Positions 49,266 to 58,794 of a DNA stretch of 64,000 nucleotides are shown here, in pieces. Every line of letters starts with the position of its first letter. Positions within the stretch are counted from its first letter, which is position 1. The stretch is taken from positions 2,146,501-2,210,500 of the forward strand of contig NZ_CP069811.1 in NCBI RefSeq assembly GCF_016894385.1, read 5' to 3'. The stretch comes from Cupriavidus oxalaticus (GTDB lineage: Bacteria > Pseudomonadota > Gammaproteobacteria > Burkholderiales > Burkholderiaceae). Under the pieces are notes generated by a model. That model saw only the letters and a program-made list of their open reading frames with translations, ran no database searches and had not been told where the DNA came from. The translations under genes and the position numbers were made by a program.

Positions 49266-49392
49266 GCTCCCTCTCCCGCTTGCGGGAGAGGGTTGGGGTG
49301 AGGGCGGGAGCCTCCACGAAGTGAGAGCCATCACGCTACGCAAGCGCCTGCCCTCACCCCCGGCCCCTCTCCCGCGAGCGGGAGAGGGGAGC
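49266..49392. repeat. Paired palindromic repeat (REP/BIME-like) in a convergent gap
   Basis: Two hairpins, CCCTCTCCCGC with its complement (49269-49292) and CCCCTCTCCCGC with its complement (49364-49389), face each other. An outer inverted pair GGGGTGAGGGC (49295-49305) and GCCCTCACCCC (49350-49360) lies between them. The hairpin arms match the single palindromes at 4445 and 45890. The element fills the space between the convergent DUF779 and AcoR genes and could serve as a two-way transcript end. Confidence 0.87.
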
Positions 49393-49426
49393 AAACCGGC
49401 GGCAAACGAAGCGCCTCGCCTGAGCG

Positions 49427-51367
49427 TCAGCCCTCCGCTGCCGGGTCGTCGTCCAGCCCTTCCTTCAGCCTGCGATAGATCGTATTGCGCGACACCCCCA
49501 GCTCGCGCGCGGCATGGCTGACATTGCCGCCGTGCCGTGCCAGCGCCTGCCGGATGATGCCGGCCTCCCAGTCGCGCATGCGGCCCGCACCTGAGGCAGG
49601 CGCCGTCGTGGCGCAAGGCGACAGATCCACCGGCCCGCCGCACTCCTGCTCAAACCCCTCAGGCAGGTGCTCGCAGCCGATCTCCACCTCGCCCTCGGCC
49701 AGTATCGCCGCCGTGCGCAGCACATTGGCGAGCTGGCGAATATTGCCCGGCCACGGATGGCTGCGCAGCAACGCCATCGCCTGCGCGCTCACCCGTAGCG
49801 GAGATTCCGGCCCCGACTCTTCTCTTTGCCGCTGCAGGATCCGCTCCACCAGCACCGGCAGGTCGCTGCGCTCGCACAGCGCGGGCAGCGTCACCGCCAG
49901 CGCATTGATGCGGTAGTACAGGTCTTCGCGGAAGCTGCCCTCGGCAATCATCGCGCGCAGGTCGCGGTGGGTGGCGCACACCACGCGCACATCGACCGGA
50001 ACCGCCTGCGCCGCGCCCAGCGGCGTGACCGCGCGTTCCTGCAGCACGCGCATCAGCCGCACCTGCTGTGCCAGCGGCATGTCGCCGATTTCATCGAGGA
50101 ACAGCGTGCCGCCATGCGCCTGCGCCAGCTTGCCCGGGCTGCCGCGGCGGCGTGCGCCGGTGAAGGCGCCTTCTTCATAGCCGAACAGCTCGGCCTCGAT
50201 CAGCGTTTCCGGGATCGCCGCGCAATTGACGGCGACGAACGGGCCGGTGGCGCGTGGCGAGGCGGCGTGGATGGCGCGCGCCAGCCACTCCTTGCCGGCG
50301 CCGGTGCGGCCCTGGACCAGGATCGGGATATCGCGGCCGCTGACCTTGCGCACGCGGCGCAGCACGGCCGCCACGGCGGCGTCGCCGGTGTCGAGCGCGG
50401 CCAGCGCGGGCGGCAGCGGCTCCTCCGCCAGCGGCTGGCGCACGCTGACCGGCGCGGCGCGGTATTCGATGCGCGCGAACACCTGCACGCGGCTCGGCAG
50501 CGTCAGCACGTGCAGCGTCGCGGCCGCGCGCGCCTGCATGGCCATGCGCACCGGCTGGCCGAACAGCGCGGCAAAGCCGGACAGCGCCAGCGCCTGCGGC
50601 GCCAGCCCGAGCTGGAACAGACCGCTGCGGTTGGCGGCCAGGAAGGCGCCGTCGGGCGTGAACGCCGCCATGCCCTCGAACAGCGTGCCGACGAATTCCG
50701 GCCGCGCATGGAAGCGCACCAGCACGGCTTCGGGGAAATGGTTGGCGAACAGGTGGTTCTCGATCATCTGCGCCGACATCCGCACCAGCGCCATGGTGTG
50801 CCGATGGAAGCCGCGGTGGTCGCCGCTGACGTCGAGCGCGCCCAGGATCTCGCCGGTGGGGCCGGCAATCGGCGCGCACGAGCAGGTGAGCTGGTGGTTG
50901 GCCTGCAGGAAGTGCTCGCCGGCGTGGACAATGGTGGGGCGCGCCTCGGCCAGCGCGGTGCCGATGGCGTTGGTGCCTTTGCTGGGCTCCGACCACGACA
51001 CGCCCGGCGCCAGCGCCACGCGGCGGGCGCGCGCGACGAAAGCGCCATCGCCCAGGCTGTGCAGGATCACGCCGCTGCTGTCGGTCAGCAGCACCATGCT
51101 GTCGGTGTTGGCGATCTGCGCGTGCAGGGTTTCCATCACCGGCAGCGCATGGCGGTACAGGTCGCGGCTGGCGTCGACCAGTTCGCCCAGTGCGCATGCG
51201 GCAAGGGCCTCGTAGCCTGGCGCGTGGCCGGCATCGAGCCCGAAGCCGGCCGAACGCGCATGCGCGCGCGCGATCAGTGCGGTGCGGTCGCTGTCGTCAG
51301 TGTCGGCGCCATGGCGCTGGGCGCCGGCAAGCGCTGGGTCTGCTGCGGGATGGGCGGCACGGTGCAT
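49427..51367 (-). CDS. acoR: AcoR-type sigma-54-dependent transcriptional activator
   Basis: A 646-residue activator. The N-terminal half has a GAF-like sensor (res. about 60-200; [20 protein letters not shown] and [21 protein letters not shown] are typical of AcoR) and a PAS-like region. The AAA+ domain has Walker A GRTGAGKE near residue 350, the canonical sigma-54 loop GAFTGA and Walker [10 protein letters not shown] Fis-type helix-turn-helix ([20 protein letters not shown]) ends the protein. It is convergent with the alcohol/aldehyde genes and is the obvious activator of the promoter at 46086. In AcoR systems the inducer is acetoin or an aldehyde; which one here is unknown. Confidence 0.93.
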   Translation of the reverse strand: MHRAAHPAADPALAGAQRHGADTDDSDRTALIARAHARSAGFGLDAGHAPGYEALAACALGELVDASRDLYRHALPVMETLHAQIANTDSMVLLTDSSGVILHSLGDGAFVARARRVALAPGVSWSEPSKGTNAIGTALAEARPTIVHAGEHFLQANHQLTCSCAPIAGPTGEILGALDVSGDHRGFHRHTMALVRMSAQMIENHLFANHFPEAVLVRFHARPEFVGTLFEGMAAFTPDGAFLAANRSGLFQLGLAPQALALSGFAALFGQPVRMAMQARAAATLHVLTLPSRVQVFARIEYRAAPVSVRQPLAEEPLPPALAALDTGDAAVAAVLRRVRKVSGRDIPILVQGRTGAGKEWLARAIHAASPRATGPFVAVNCAAIPETLIEAELFGYEEGAFTGARRRGSPGKLAQAHGGTLFLDEIGDMPLAQQVRLMRVLQERAVTPLGAAQAVPVDVRVVCATHRDLRAMIAEGSFREDLYYRINALAVTLPALCERSDLPVLVERILQRQREESGPESPLRVSAQAMALLRSHPWPGNIRQLANVLRTAAILAEGEVEIGCEHLPEGFEQECGGPVDLSPCATTAPASGAGRMRDWEAGIIRQALARHGGNVSHAARELGVSRNTIYRRLKEGLDDDPAAEG

Positions 51368-51561
51368 GACGGCGGGTCTCCGCGAGGTCTCCGGTAACGG
51401 CTGGCGGCTCGCGTGGCGGCCGCTGCCTTGCCGTCCCTCGGCACGGCTCGCAGCGGCCGCACACGCGGACGCTGCGGCAGGCCGGGCGGCGGTTGTCCGG
51501 CAACCTTATCACAGCGGACTGGCCGTGTACGGATCCGCGCCGCCCCCCCGAGGCGCCGGGC

Positions 51562-51804
51562 TCAGCGTTTTTCGTCGAGCAGGTCGTTCAGGATCTCGTC
51601 GAACGCCGCCTGGGCGTCCTCCAGCGCCTGCAGCGCCGCATCGAAGGTCTGCAGCGCGAGCTTCGATGGCTTGCCGCTGCCTTGCGGCGGATAGTGGGCC
51701 TGCAGCGCGGTGAATGCCACCTGTACCTGGCGCGTGGCCGCGACCACGCGCTCCATGGCCTGCGCCTCTTCGGTGCGGAACTGCTCGTCTTTCTGCTCGC
51801 TCAT
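51562..51804 (-). CDS. Small helical protein of unknown function
   Basis: An 80-residue acidic, all-helical protein (MSEQKDEQFRTEEAQAMERV, then LALQTFDAALQALEDAQAAF and LNDLLDEKR). GGGAG lies 8 nt before its ATG at 51804, which selects this start over a much longer open frame lying antisense to the hydrolase gene. Its amphipathic helices suggest a soluble coiled-coil protein. It is transcribed in the same direction as the AcoR gene, 194 bp upstream of it, and divergently from the alpha/beta hydrolase. I do not recognise a family. Confidence 0.68.
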   Translation of the reverse strand: MSEQKDEQFRTEEAQAMERVVAATRQVQVAFTALQAHYPPQGSGKPSKLALQTFDAALQALEDAQAAFDEILNDLLDEKR

Positions 51805-52002
51805 GCTTGCTCCCAGGGCGCGCCGTCGGCCAGGATGCCGGTTGTGGGTGGGCGCGCGCGTATGAGGCATATCGTACAAGAACTGCGCGGCCTGGCTTGC
51901 GCTGCACGGTCGCGCCTGACGAAAATGAGGTAGGCTGCGCAGCTTGGGCGGCATGGCCGGCGCCCCCCGGCGCCACGCCCGCCGCGCACCTGAAGACTTG
52001 CC

Positions 52003-52968
52003 ATGCGATTCAAGACCCGCCACGCGCTGGCCGCCGCGCTGATGACCGCCAGCGGCTTCGCCTGCTACTGGACCTACCTGACGCTGAACCAGGACCGCCT
52101 GCTGTTCGACGCGCGCCGGCGTCCGCCGCGCGACCTGCCGGAGGGCATCATCGGCTATTCGCACGTGATTCCCGGCGGCGTCGTGCGCGGCTACATCTAT
52201 CACACGCCCGGCGACAGCGTGCGCGACCTGCTGTTCTACCTGCCCGGACGCGGCGAGGATGTGCTGGAAACGCTGCAGTACGCGTGCTGGCTGCCGGGAG
52301 GCATGGCCTTCGCCACCTATGACTACCGCGGGCTGGGCCATTCCGACGGCCGTCCGTCCGAAGCGGGGGCAGTCGCCGATGCCAGCCAGTTCCTGCTGCA
52401 TGTCCGGCGTGTCTTTCCCGACACCCGCGTGCACGTGGTCGGGCGCAGCCTCGGCACCGGCGTGGCGATCCAGCTGGCCGACCTGCAGGAATTCGAGAGC
52501 CTGCAGCTGATCACGCCCTACGACTCGCTGCTGGAACTGGTGCGCAAGCGCTTCCCGCTGGTGCCGCTGCGGCAGCTGATGCGCCACCATTTCGATTCGA
52601 TTTCGCATTGCAAGAAGGTCGTGCAGAGCACCAAGGTGCTGCTGGCGGAGTCGGACGAGGTCGTGCCGCATGCCTGCTCGGAGCGGCTGATGGCGGCGTG
52701 GCCCGGTCCGGTCGCACTGCAGACCGTGCCCGGCACGGACCACTTCACCATCATCGAGCAGCAGCAGACCTGGCTGTCGCTGTGCGAGTTCGCGCGCCAG
52801 CACAGCGAGGCCAGGCTGCGCATGGCGGCGGGCACGCCGGGGCAGCCGGACCCTGACAATACCGCCGCAGGCCCTGCACCGGCGCTGCATGCCGTGCCGG
52901 ATCTCAACGTCCCGCCCGCCGAGCGGGACGACAGCGGCAGCCCGCTGCCGCTGGCAGCCACCCGATGA
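52003..52968 (+). CDS. Membrane-anchored alpha/beta hydrolase
   Basis: A 321-residue protein with an N-terminal apolar anchor (LAAALMTASGFACYWTYLTL, res. 8-27) and an alpha/beta-hydrolase fold. The nucleophile serine lies in VVGRSLGTG, the acid is probably D in LLAESDEVVP and the histidine is in GTDHFTI. A DYRGLGHSDG segment forms the usual oxyanion-side loop. It resembles the YfhR/BEM46 group of bacterial membrane serine hydrolases. The C-terminal 50 residues are proline-rich and disordered. It lies 37 bp before the penicillin-binding protein gene and may be co-transcribed with it. The substrate is unknown. Confidence 0.85.
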   Translation: MRFKTRHALAAALMTASGFACYWTYLTLNQDRLLFDARRRPPRDLPEGIIGYSHVIPGGVVRGYIYHTPGDSVRDLLFYLPGRGEDVLETLQYACWLPGGMAFATYDYRGLGHSDGRPSEAGAVADASQFLLHVRRVFPDTRVHVVGRSLGTGVAIQLADLQEFESLQLITPYDSLLELVRKRFPLVPLRQLMRHHFDSISHCKKVVQSTKVLLAESDEVVPHACSERLMAAWPGPVALQTVPGTDHFTIIEQQQTWLSLCEFARQHSEARLRMAAGTPGQPDPDNTAAGPAPALHAVPDLNVPPAERDDSGSPLPLAATR

Positions 52969-53005
52969 CCGCTGCGCCGGTTCGGCCAGCAGGTAGAATG
53001 CGCGC

Positions 53006-55147
53006 ATGAACAAAATCGCAGTCAAGGCAGGCGGCGCCATACTGGCGCTGGCTGTGGCCGCCAGCCTGCTCGCCGGCTTTGCCGCGGTGCTGAGCCTGCG
53101 GCAGCTTCCGCCGGTCGACGCCCTGCGCGACTATCGCCCCGACGTCCCGCTGCGGATCTACACCAGCGACAACGTGCAGATCGGCGAATTCGGCAGCGAG
53201 CACCGCGAATTCATCCCCTTCGGGCAGATCCCCCCGCGCATGGTCCAGGCCCTGCTGGCGGCCGAGGACGACCAGTTCTACGAGCACGAGGGCGTCGACA
53301 TCCCCGGGCTGTTCCGCGCCGCGCTGGCCAACCTCGGCCAGGGCTACGCCCAGGGCGCGTCCACCATCACCATGCAGGTCGCGCGCAATTTCTACCTGTC
53401 GCGCGAGAAGACGCTGGCGCGCAAGTGGTATGAAATGCTGCTGGCCTGGCGCATCGACCAGTCGCTGTCCAAGGACCGCATCCTCGAGCTGTACATGAAC
53501 CAGGTCTACCTGGGCGAGCATGCCTATGGCTTCGGCAGCGCGGCGCAAGCGTATTTCGGCAAGCCGCTGGCGGCGCTGTCGCTGGCCGAGAGCGCGATGC
53601 TGGCCGGGCTGCCCAAGGCGCCGTCGACCATGAACCCGGTGGTCAACCTGCCGCGCGCCAAGCGCCGCCAGGAATACGTGCTGGGCCGCATGCTGGCGCT
53701 CGGCATGGTCAGCCAGGACGACTACCGCGCGGCCCGCGCCGAGCGCCTGGCCATCTCCGGCGAAACGCCCGGCAGCTTCGCCGGCCATGCCGGGTACGTG
53801 GCCGAACTGGCGCGCCAGCTGGTGCGCGAGCGCTTTGGCGACGAGGCCTACACGCGCGGCCTGAACGTCTACACCACGGTGTCGTCGGTGCGGCAGACGC
53901 TGGCCTACGATGCCGTGACCGGCGGACTGCAGCGCTATGCGCGCCGCCACCGCAAGGCGGTGCCGGCGCTGGCGCAGGGGCCGCAGGCCGCGCTGGTATC
54001 GCTCGACGCCAGTACCGGCGCGATCGAGGCGATGGTGGGTGGCGCGGACTTCGGGACCAGCCGCTTCAACCACGCCACGCAGGCACAGCGCCAGCCGGGC
54101 TCGACCTTCAAGCCCTTCGTCTATGCCGCAGCGCTGGAGCGCGGCATGTCGCCCGGCACGGTCATCAACGACGCGCCGCTGGCCAATTCGTCGCGCTGGC
54201 AGCCGTCCAACGACGACGGCCGCTTCATCGGCCCGGTCACCGTGCGCCAGGCGCTGGCCGAATCGCGCAACCTGCCGGCGATCCGCACGCTGCAGGCGAT
54301 CGGTATTCCCTATGCGGTGGAGTTCGCCAGCCGCTTCGGCTTCTCGCCCAGGCGGCTGCCGCGCTACCTGCCGCTGGCGCTGGGCACCGGCACCACTTCG
54401 CCGCTGCGGCTGGCCGCGGCCTACGGCGTGTTCGCCAACGGCGGCCAGCGCGTGGAGCCCTACCTGATCGAGCGCATCACCGACAGCGAGGGCAACGTGC
54501 TGTTTGAAGCGGGCCACGCCGGCGCCGATGGCGCCGCAGCGCCGACGCGCGTGATCAGCGCGCGCAACGCCTTCGTGATGGACAGCCTGCTGCGCAGCGT
54601 GGTCGACGAAGGCACCGGCACGGGCGTGCGCCGCTACCTGCGCCGCCACGACGTGGCCGGCAAGACCGGCACCACCAACGAAGCCATGGACGGCTGGTTT
54701 GCCGGCTATGCTGCCGGCGTGGTCACGGTGGCGTGGATGGGCTACGACGACAACCGCAGCCTGGGCGAGCAGGAGTTCGGTGCCACCACCGCGCTGCCGG
54801 TGTGGGCGGCGTACATGGAAGGACGGCTGGCCGGCATTCCCGAGGCGGAGTCCGACGTCCCGGCCGGCCTGGTGCGCGCGGGCAACGACTGGATCTATGC
54901 GGAGTACGCGGACGGCAGCCATGGCATCGCCTCGCTCGGCTTCCCGCCGCCGGCGGAGCCGCTGGTGGCGCCGGCCGCGGATCCTGTCGCGGCCCCGGTG
55001 GCAAGCAACGCGGTCAACCCGGCCCATCCCGCCACATCCTCGGCGCCGCCAGCCGCGGGCACGCCGCCTTCCGGCACCGCCACCGGCATGCCGGCGCCTG
55101 CGGCCGTGGCCGCGCCCGCCATGTCCGTCAGCCGGGACGGCCTGTAG
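53006..55147 (+). CDS. mrcA: Penicillin-binding protein 1A (bifunctional murein glycosyltransferase/transpeptidase)
   Basis: A 713-residue inner-membrane enzyme with a single N-terminal anchor (res. 8-29). The GT51 glycosyltransferase domain shows the catalytic glutamate E87 in AAEDDQFYEHEG and QGASTITMQVARNFYL. The transpeptidase domain has SxxK at S366 (GSTFKP), SxN at S420 (SRN) and KTGT at K553. Both activities build the glycan and cross-links of peptidoglycan in the periplasm. It lacks the extra OB-type insertion of long PBP1A forms and ends in a disordered Ala/Pro tail. A TAGAAT box lies 8 bp before the ATG, a position often seen for short-leader transcripts. Confidence 0.94.
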   Translation: MNKIAVKAGGAILALAVAASLLAGFAAVLSLRQLPPVDALRDYRPDVPLRIYTSDNVQIGEFGSEHREFIPFGQIPPRMVQALLAAEDDQFYEHEGVDIPGLFRAALANLGQGYAQGASTITMQVARNFYLSREKTLARKWYEMLLAWRIDQSLSKDRILELYMNQVYLGEHAYGFGSAAQAYFGKPLAALSLAESAMLAGLPKAPSTMNPVVNLPRAKRRQEYVLGRMLALGMVSQDDYRAARAERLAISGETPGSFAGHAGYVAELARQLVRERFGDEAYTRGLNVYTTVSSVRQTLAYDAVTGGLQRYARRHRKAVPALAQGPQAALVSLDASTGAIEAMVGGADFGTSRFNHATQAQRQPGSTFKPFVYAAALERGMSPGTVINDAPLANSSRWQPSNDDGRFIGPVTVRQALAESRNLPAIRTLQAIGIPYAVEFASRFGFSPRRLPRYLPLALGTGTTSPLRLAAAYGVFANGGQRVEPYLIERITDSEGNVLFEAGHAGADGAAAPTRVISARNAFVMDSLLRSVVDEGTGTGVRRYLRRHDVAGKTGTTNEAMDGWFAGYAAGVVTVAWMGYDDNRSLGEQEFGATTALPVWAAYMEGRLAGIPEAESDVPAGLVRAGNDWIYAEYADGSHGIASLGFPPPAEPLVAPAADPVAAPVASNAVNPAHPATSSAPPAAGTPPSGTATGMPAPAAVAAPAMSVSRDGL

Positions 55148-55187
55148 ACTCCACGCTTTCCTGCCGCCTCACCCCACCTTCGTTCCC

Positions 55188-56447
55188 GTGTTGATATCCA
55201 GCCACAGCCCGCAGCTGATCTGGTCGGTCGCCGCGCTGACCACCGCCGGCGTCCTGTTCCGCCCGTTCCGCCTGCCCGAGGCATTCTGGGCCGCCGCCGG
55301 CGCGCTGCTGCTGTGCGCCACCGGGCTGCTGGCGCTGCCCGATGCTTTCGCGGCGGTCATGCGCGGCTACGACGTCTACCTGTTCCTGGCCGGCATGATG
55401 CTGATCTCCGAACTGGCCCGCAAGACCGGCCTGTTCGACCACGTCGCCGCGCTGGCGGTGCGCCAGGCGCGCGGCTCGGCGCTGCGGCTGTTCCTGCTGG
55501 TGTACGGCTTCGGCACGCTGGTCACGGCGTTCATGTCGAACGATGCCACCGCGGTGGTGCTGACGCCGGCGGTGCTGGCCGCCACGCGTGCGGCGCGCGT
55601 GCGCCATCCGCTGCCCTACCTGTACGCGTGCGCGTTCATCGCCAACGCGGCCAGCTTCGTGCTGCCGATCTCCAATCCGGCCAACCTGGTGATCTTCGGC
55701 GAGCGCATGCCGCCGCTGGCGGGATGGCTGGCCAGCTTCGCGCTGCCGTCGCTGGCCGCGGTACTGGCGACGCTGGCCGCGCTTTGGTGGACCCAGCGCC
55801 ATGCGCTGGCCGAGCCGATCGGCAGCGACGTCCCGGTGCCGCCGCTGTCGCTGCAGGCCTGGCTGACCGCGCTGGGCATCGTGCTGACCGGCATCACGCT
55901 GCTGGTGGCGTCGCTGCGCGGCAGCGAACTGGGCTGGCCCACCTGCGCCGCGGGCGTGGCCACGCTGCTGCTGGTCTGCGCCACCCGGCGCGACCTGCTG
56001 CTGCCGGCGCTGCGCGAAGTCTCGTGGAGCGTGCTGCCGATGGTGGCCGGCCTGTTCGTGCTGGTGGCCGCGCTGGAACAGACGTCGGTGATCGGCTACC
56101 TGGCCGATGCGGTCGCGGCCGCCTCGCGCGATGGCGGTGCGCTGGCGCTGCTGGCGGTGGGCGGGCTGGTGACGCTGGCGGGCAATATCGCCAACAACCT
56201 GCCGGCCGGGCTGATCGCGGCGTCGGCGCTGTCCGCGGGCGATGCGTCGCACGCGGTCACCGGCGCGGTGCTGATCGGCATCGACCTGGGCCCGAACCTG
56301 TCGGTGACCGGCTCGCTGGCCACGCTGCTATGGCTCACCGCGCTGCGCCGCGAGGGACATATGGTCAGCGCCGGCCAGTTCCTGCGCCTGGGCGCGATCG
56401 TCATGCCGGCCGCGATGGTGCCGGCGCTGGCGCTGCTGCTCTGGTAG
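55188..56447 (+). CDS. ArsB/NhaD-family ion transporter
   Basis: A 419-residue inner-membrane protein with about eleven to twelve apolar segments. The paired motifs MSNDATAVVLTPAVLA (about res. 118) and NIANNLPAGLIAASAL (about res. 330) are the repeated Asn-rich loops of the ion-transporter superfamily that includes ArsB arsenite and CitM citrate carriers. Length is normal for ArsB. The most natural start is GTG at 55188; a TTG codon follows at once. No arsR or arsC neighbour exists, so arsenite specificity is not supported, and an alternative anion or Na+/H+ antiport role is possible. Starts 40 bp after the mrcA stop. Confidence 0.82.
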   Translation: MLISSHSPQLIWSVAALTTAGVLFRPFRLPEAFWAAAGALLLCATGLLALPDAFAAVMRGYDVYLFLAGMMLISELARKTGLFDHVAALAVRQARGSALRLFLLVYGFGTLVTAFMSNDATAVVLTPAVLAATRAARVRHPLPYLYACAFIANAASFVLPISNPANLVIFGERMPPLAGWLASFALPSLAAVLATLAALWWTQRHALAEPIGSDVPVPPLSLQAWLTALGIVLTGITLLVASLRGSELGWPTCAAGVATLLLVCATRRDLLLPALREVSWSVLPMVAGLFVLVAALEQTSVIGYLADAVAAASRDGGALALLAVGGLVTLAGNIANNLPAGLIAASALSAGDASHAVTGAVLIGIDLGPNLSVTGSLATLLWLTALRREGHMVSAGQFLRLGAIVMPAAMVPALALLLW

Positions 56448-56468
56448 GCGTTGCGGGGCGCCTGGGCA

Positions 56469-56558
56469 GGGTCCGGCTCGCCGCCGCGCGCCTTGAACGG
56501 GTCCGGCACGCTGCCGCGCGCCTTGAGCGGGTCCGGCACGCTGCCGCGCGCCTCAGCC
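56469..56558. repeat. 30-bp tandem repeat, three copies
   Basis: GGGTCCGG begins at 56469, 56499 and 56529, giving an exact 30-bp period. Copies two and three share GGGTCCGGCACGCTGCCGCG and differ only near the end; copy one has two changes. The tract starts just after the transporter stop. It is out of place for an open frame and may vary in copy number. Confidence 0.88.
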
Positions 56559-56973
56559 GGTGGGAGCACGCCCGCCTGTCGGTGCGCGCGCGCCCACGGC
56601 GAGCGGCCGCCGCAAGCCGGGCTTGCGCGCACGGGCAGCGCTGGCATGATGCTCCGCCACGCCCGTTTCCACCGGCGTTGCCGGCAGCGGTATCGTCACG
56701 ACATGGAGCAGCATCAGGCTGCTGCACGGAAAGGCGATCGGCATGGTCACGTTGTTCCCGACAAAAAGTAAGGCCGCAACTTGTGATACGCCCGCCGTTC
56801 AGGTGGATTCAGGTGGCGGGCGGCTGATGTTTGCAGACATTATGTGCGCTTGCCGGCGTCGCGCGGGGCGAGGTTGAGCGTTGTCACGAACAATTCACGG
56901 AGGCAAGCCTGGGTGTGCGTTATGCGGCGCGTCCGGCAGTGGGAAAGGATCCGCAGGGCGTCGGGCGGGCAGG

Positions 56974-57002
56974 TTGTCGGGCCACCGCATCTGCCATATA
57001 GT
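56974..57002 (+). promoter_or_regulatory. Predicted sigma-70 promoter of folE
   Basis: TTGTCG (56974-56979), a 17-bp spacer, and TATAGT (56997-57002) form a well-spaced promoter. Transcription would begin near 57009, about 50 nt before the ATG at 57062. It is the only convincing -35/-10 pair in this gap. Confidence 0.62.
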
Positions 57003-57061
57003 GAATCCGGCACACCCGCCGGCAACCGTGCCGGACCACTCCGCAACCCACCACGCTTTCC

Positions 57062-57811
57062 ATGAACAGCAAGGACGCGGCGCACCGCCCGCATGACCCC
57101 CACCCGGCCGACGCGGCGGCCGGCGACCCGGCCTCTTCCGTCTCGGAGCGGATCCGCGCGCGCCTGCAGGCGGCGCAGGAACGCTTTCACGCCAACGACA
57201 ATATCGCCCGCTATATCGAGCCGGGCGAGCTGGAGGAGCTGCAGGCCGAGGTCCAGTCCCGCATCGAAGGCGTGCTGCGCGCGCTGGTGATCGACGTCGA
57301 CAACGACCACAACACGCAGGAAACCGCGCGGCGCGTGGCCAAGATGTACCTGAAGGAAATCTTCGCCGGCCGCTACGCGAAGTCCCCGGCGGTGACCGAG
57401 TTCCCCAACGTCGGCCAGCTCAACGAGCTGATGATCGTGGGCCCGCTGCGCGTGCGCAGTGCCTGCTCGCACCACCTGTGCCCGATCATCGGCAAGCTGT
57501 GGGTGGGAGTGATGCCCAACCAGCATTCCAACCTGATCGGCCTGTCCAAGTACGCACGGCTGGCGGAATGGATCATGTGCCGGCCGCAGATCCAGGAAGA
57601 AGCCGTGGCACAGGTCGCCGACCTGCTGCAGGAAAAAATGAACCCCGACGGCCTCGCCATCGTGATGGAAGCCGAGCATTTCTGCATGCACTGGCGTGGC
57701 GTGCGCGACACCGACGCCAAGATGACCAACAGCGTGATGCGCGGCTCCTTCCTGAAGGACGACAGCCTGCGGCGTGAATTCCTCACGCTGCTGAACAATA
57801 ACCGCGGCTAG
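57062..57811 (+). CDS. folE: GTP cyclohydrolase I, FolE type
   Basis: A 249-residue enzyme that converts GTP to dihydroneopterin triphosphate, the first step of folate and pterin synthesis. The zinc ligands fall at C135 and H138 (ACSHHLCP) and C208 (EHFCMHWRGV), matching the C-x-x-H and C positions of the E. coli enzyme. The core motif HNTQETARRVAKMYLKE is standard. About 50 residues are added at the N-terminus relative to E. coli FolE, of which the first 28 are disordered. The sequence around the zinc ligands is divergent, suggesting a specialised paralogue. The BLUF gene follows 56 bp downstream. Confidence 0.92.
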   Translation: MNSKDAAHRPHDPHPADAAAGDPASSVSERIRARLQAAQERFHANDNIARYIEPGELEELQAEVQSRIEGVLRALVIDVDNDHNTQETARRVAKMYLKEIFAGRYAKSPAVTEFPNVGQLNELMIVGPLRVRSACSHHLCPIIGKLWVGVMPNQHSNLIGLSKYARLAEWIMCRPQIQEEAVAQVADLLQEKMNPDGLAIVMEAEHFCMHWRGVRDTDAKMTNSVMRGSFLKDDSLRREFLTLLNNNRG

Positions 57812-57867
57812 GAGCGCTGCCCACGCACGGGCACCCGCCTCTTCCCCATCACGGAACCGCCACGACC

Positions 57868-58311
57868 ATGCTAGTCCGCCTGATCTATGCCAGCCGTGCC
57901 CGCCAGGCCATCGACACGGCCCTGCTCGACGCGATCCTGGCCACCAGCCTGGAGCGCAACCCGCGCCACGGCATCACCGGCGTGCTGTGCCACGGCAACG
58001 GCGTCTTCCTGCAGGCGCTCGAAGGCGACCGGCAGGAAGTCTCGCAACTGTTCCAGTCGATCGCGCGCGACCCGCGCCACCAGGACGTGACGCTGCTGCA
58101 TTTCGAGGAAACCTGCACGCGCGACTTCGCCGGCTGGGCCATGGGGCAGGTCAACGCGGCGCGCATCAACACCGCGACGCTGCTGAAGTTCTCGGCACGC
58201 GCCGAACTCGATCCGTTCCGAACCTGCGGCGCGGCCTCGCTGGCACTGCTCAAGGAACTGATTGCCGGCGCCTCGGTGGTGTCGCGCCTGGGCGAGCGCG
58301 GCCGGCACTGA
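57868..58311 (+). CDS. BLUF-domain blue-light sensor
   Basis: A 147-residue single-domain protein. The flavin-binding residues fall at Y7 (LIYASRA), N31 (ERNPRHGITGVL) and Q49 (VFLQALEG), spaced 24 and 18 residues apart exactly as Y21, N45 and Q63 of AppA. GAFTLLLY-type sequence is replaced here by GVLCHGNG. RDPRHQDVTLLHFEE and FAGWAMGQV complete the fold. There is no output domain, so it must signal through a protein partner. It lies 56 bp after folE and may share its promoter. Confidence 0.92.
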   Translation: MLVRLIYASRARQAIDTALLDAILATSLERNPRHGITGVLCHGNGVFLQALEGDRQEVSQLFQSIARDPRHQDVTLLHFEETCTRDFAGWAMGQVNAARINTATLLKFSARAELDPFRTCGAASLALLKELIAGASVVSRLGERGRH

Positions 58312-58361
58312 GCCGCACCGCCCGCACCGCCCGCACTACCCCCGCGCACTACCCTCGCGCG

Positions 58362-58613
58362 CTATGCCGTCACGCGGCCGAACAGGCCGCACTCGAGATC
58401 GCTCTCGAACTCTTCGACCCAAACCGAGCCCGGCCCGGCCTCATAGACGCTGACCGCGTCCGTGCCGAGCCGCTTCACGCTGACGCGGCGGCCCGCGCCA
58501 TCGCCTTCGTCCGTGATCTGGAACGCCTCCAGCGCGATCCCGACATGCATGCAAGCCTGCGTTACCTGTTGCTGCTCGTCGGCGGGAAACTGGGAAAACG
58601 GTCTCGTGGCCAT
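58362..58613 (-). CDS. Small acidic protein of unknown function
   Basis: An 83-residue soluble protein (MATRPFSQFPADEQQQVTQA, then HVGIALEAFQITDEGDGAG and a beta-rich end with SVWVEEFESDLECGLF). The ATG at 58613 follows a strong GGAGG; an in-frame ATG 30 codons upstream would add a Trp/His/Arg-rich stretch unlike the rest. It ends 50 bp from the BLUF stop in a convergent arrangement. No family recognised. Confidence 0.7.
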   Translation of the reverse strand: MATRPFSQFPADEQQQVTQACMHVGIALEAFQITDEGDGAGRRVSVKRLGTDAVSVYEAGPGSVWVEEFESDLECGLFGRVTA

Positions 58614-58794
58614 GGCATCCTCCGTCAAGGTTGAGATCGCCGCTTGCGCGCAGCGCGAACGCGCGTGGCGGTGCAGGCGCCACGCATGAAACCACTCCGG
58701 CATCCCGTCGGCAGTCGCCCGGCGGCATGCACGCCAACGCCCCGCTGCGGCCTCGCGGCGGAGCGCAAATCTCCTGGAACGTTGTTGTTACGGC

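Larger units (their letters stand above)
56448..57061. other. 614-bp intergenic region between transporter and folE
   Basis: The first 110 bp hold a 30-bp tandem repeat (next entry). Bases 56560-56970 show no gene that I can support: short open frames exist on both strands but have no ribosome-binding site or family resemblance. The last 90 bp carry the predicted folE promoter. Confidence 0.6.

Noticed and set aside
51562..53040. A 492-codon minus-strand frame opposite the alpha/beta hydrolase gene
   Set aside because: Only its last 80 codons look like a real protein, with a ribosome-binding site at an internal ATG (51804); the rest is antisense to the hydrolase.
55188..56447. Arsenite efflux operon
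   Set aside because: The transporter fold fits the ArsB/NhaD superfamily, but there is no arsR, arsC, arsA or arsH neighbour, so arsenite specificity cannot be supported.
56451..56771. Small open frame across the 30-bp repeats
   Set aside because: It has no ribosome-binding site and consists of repeat-encoded and Arg/His-rich residues with no protein-like pattern.
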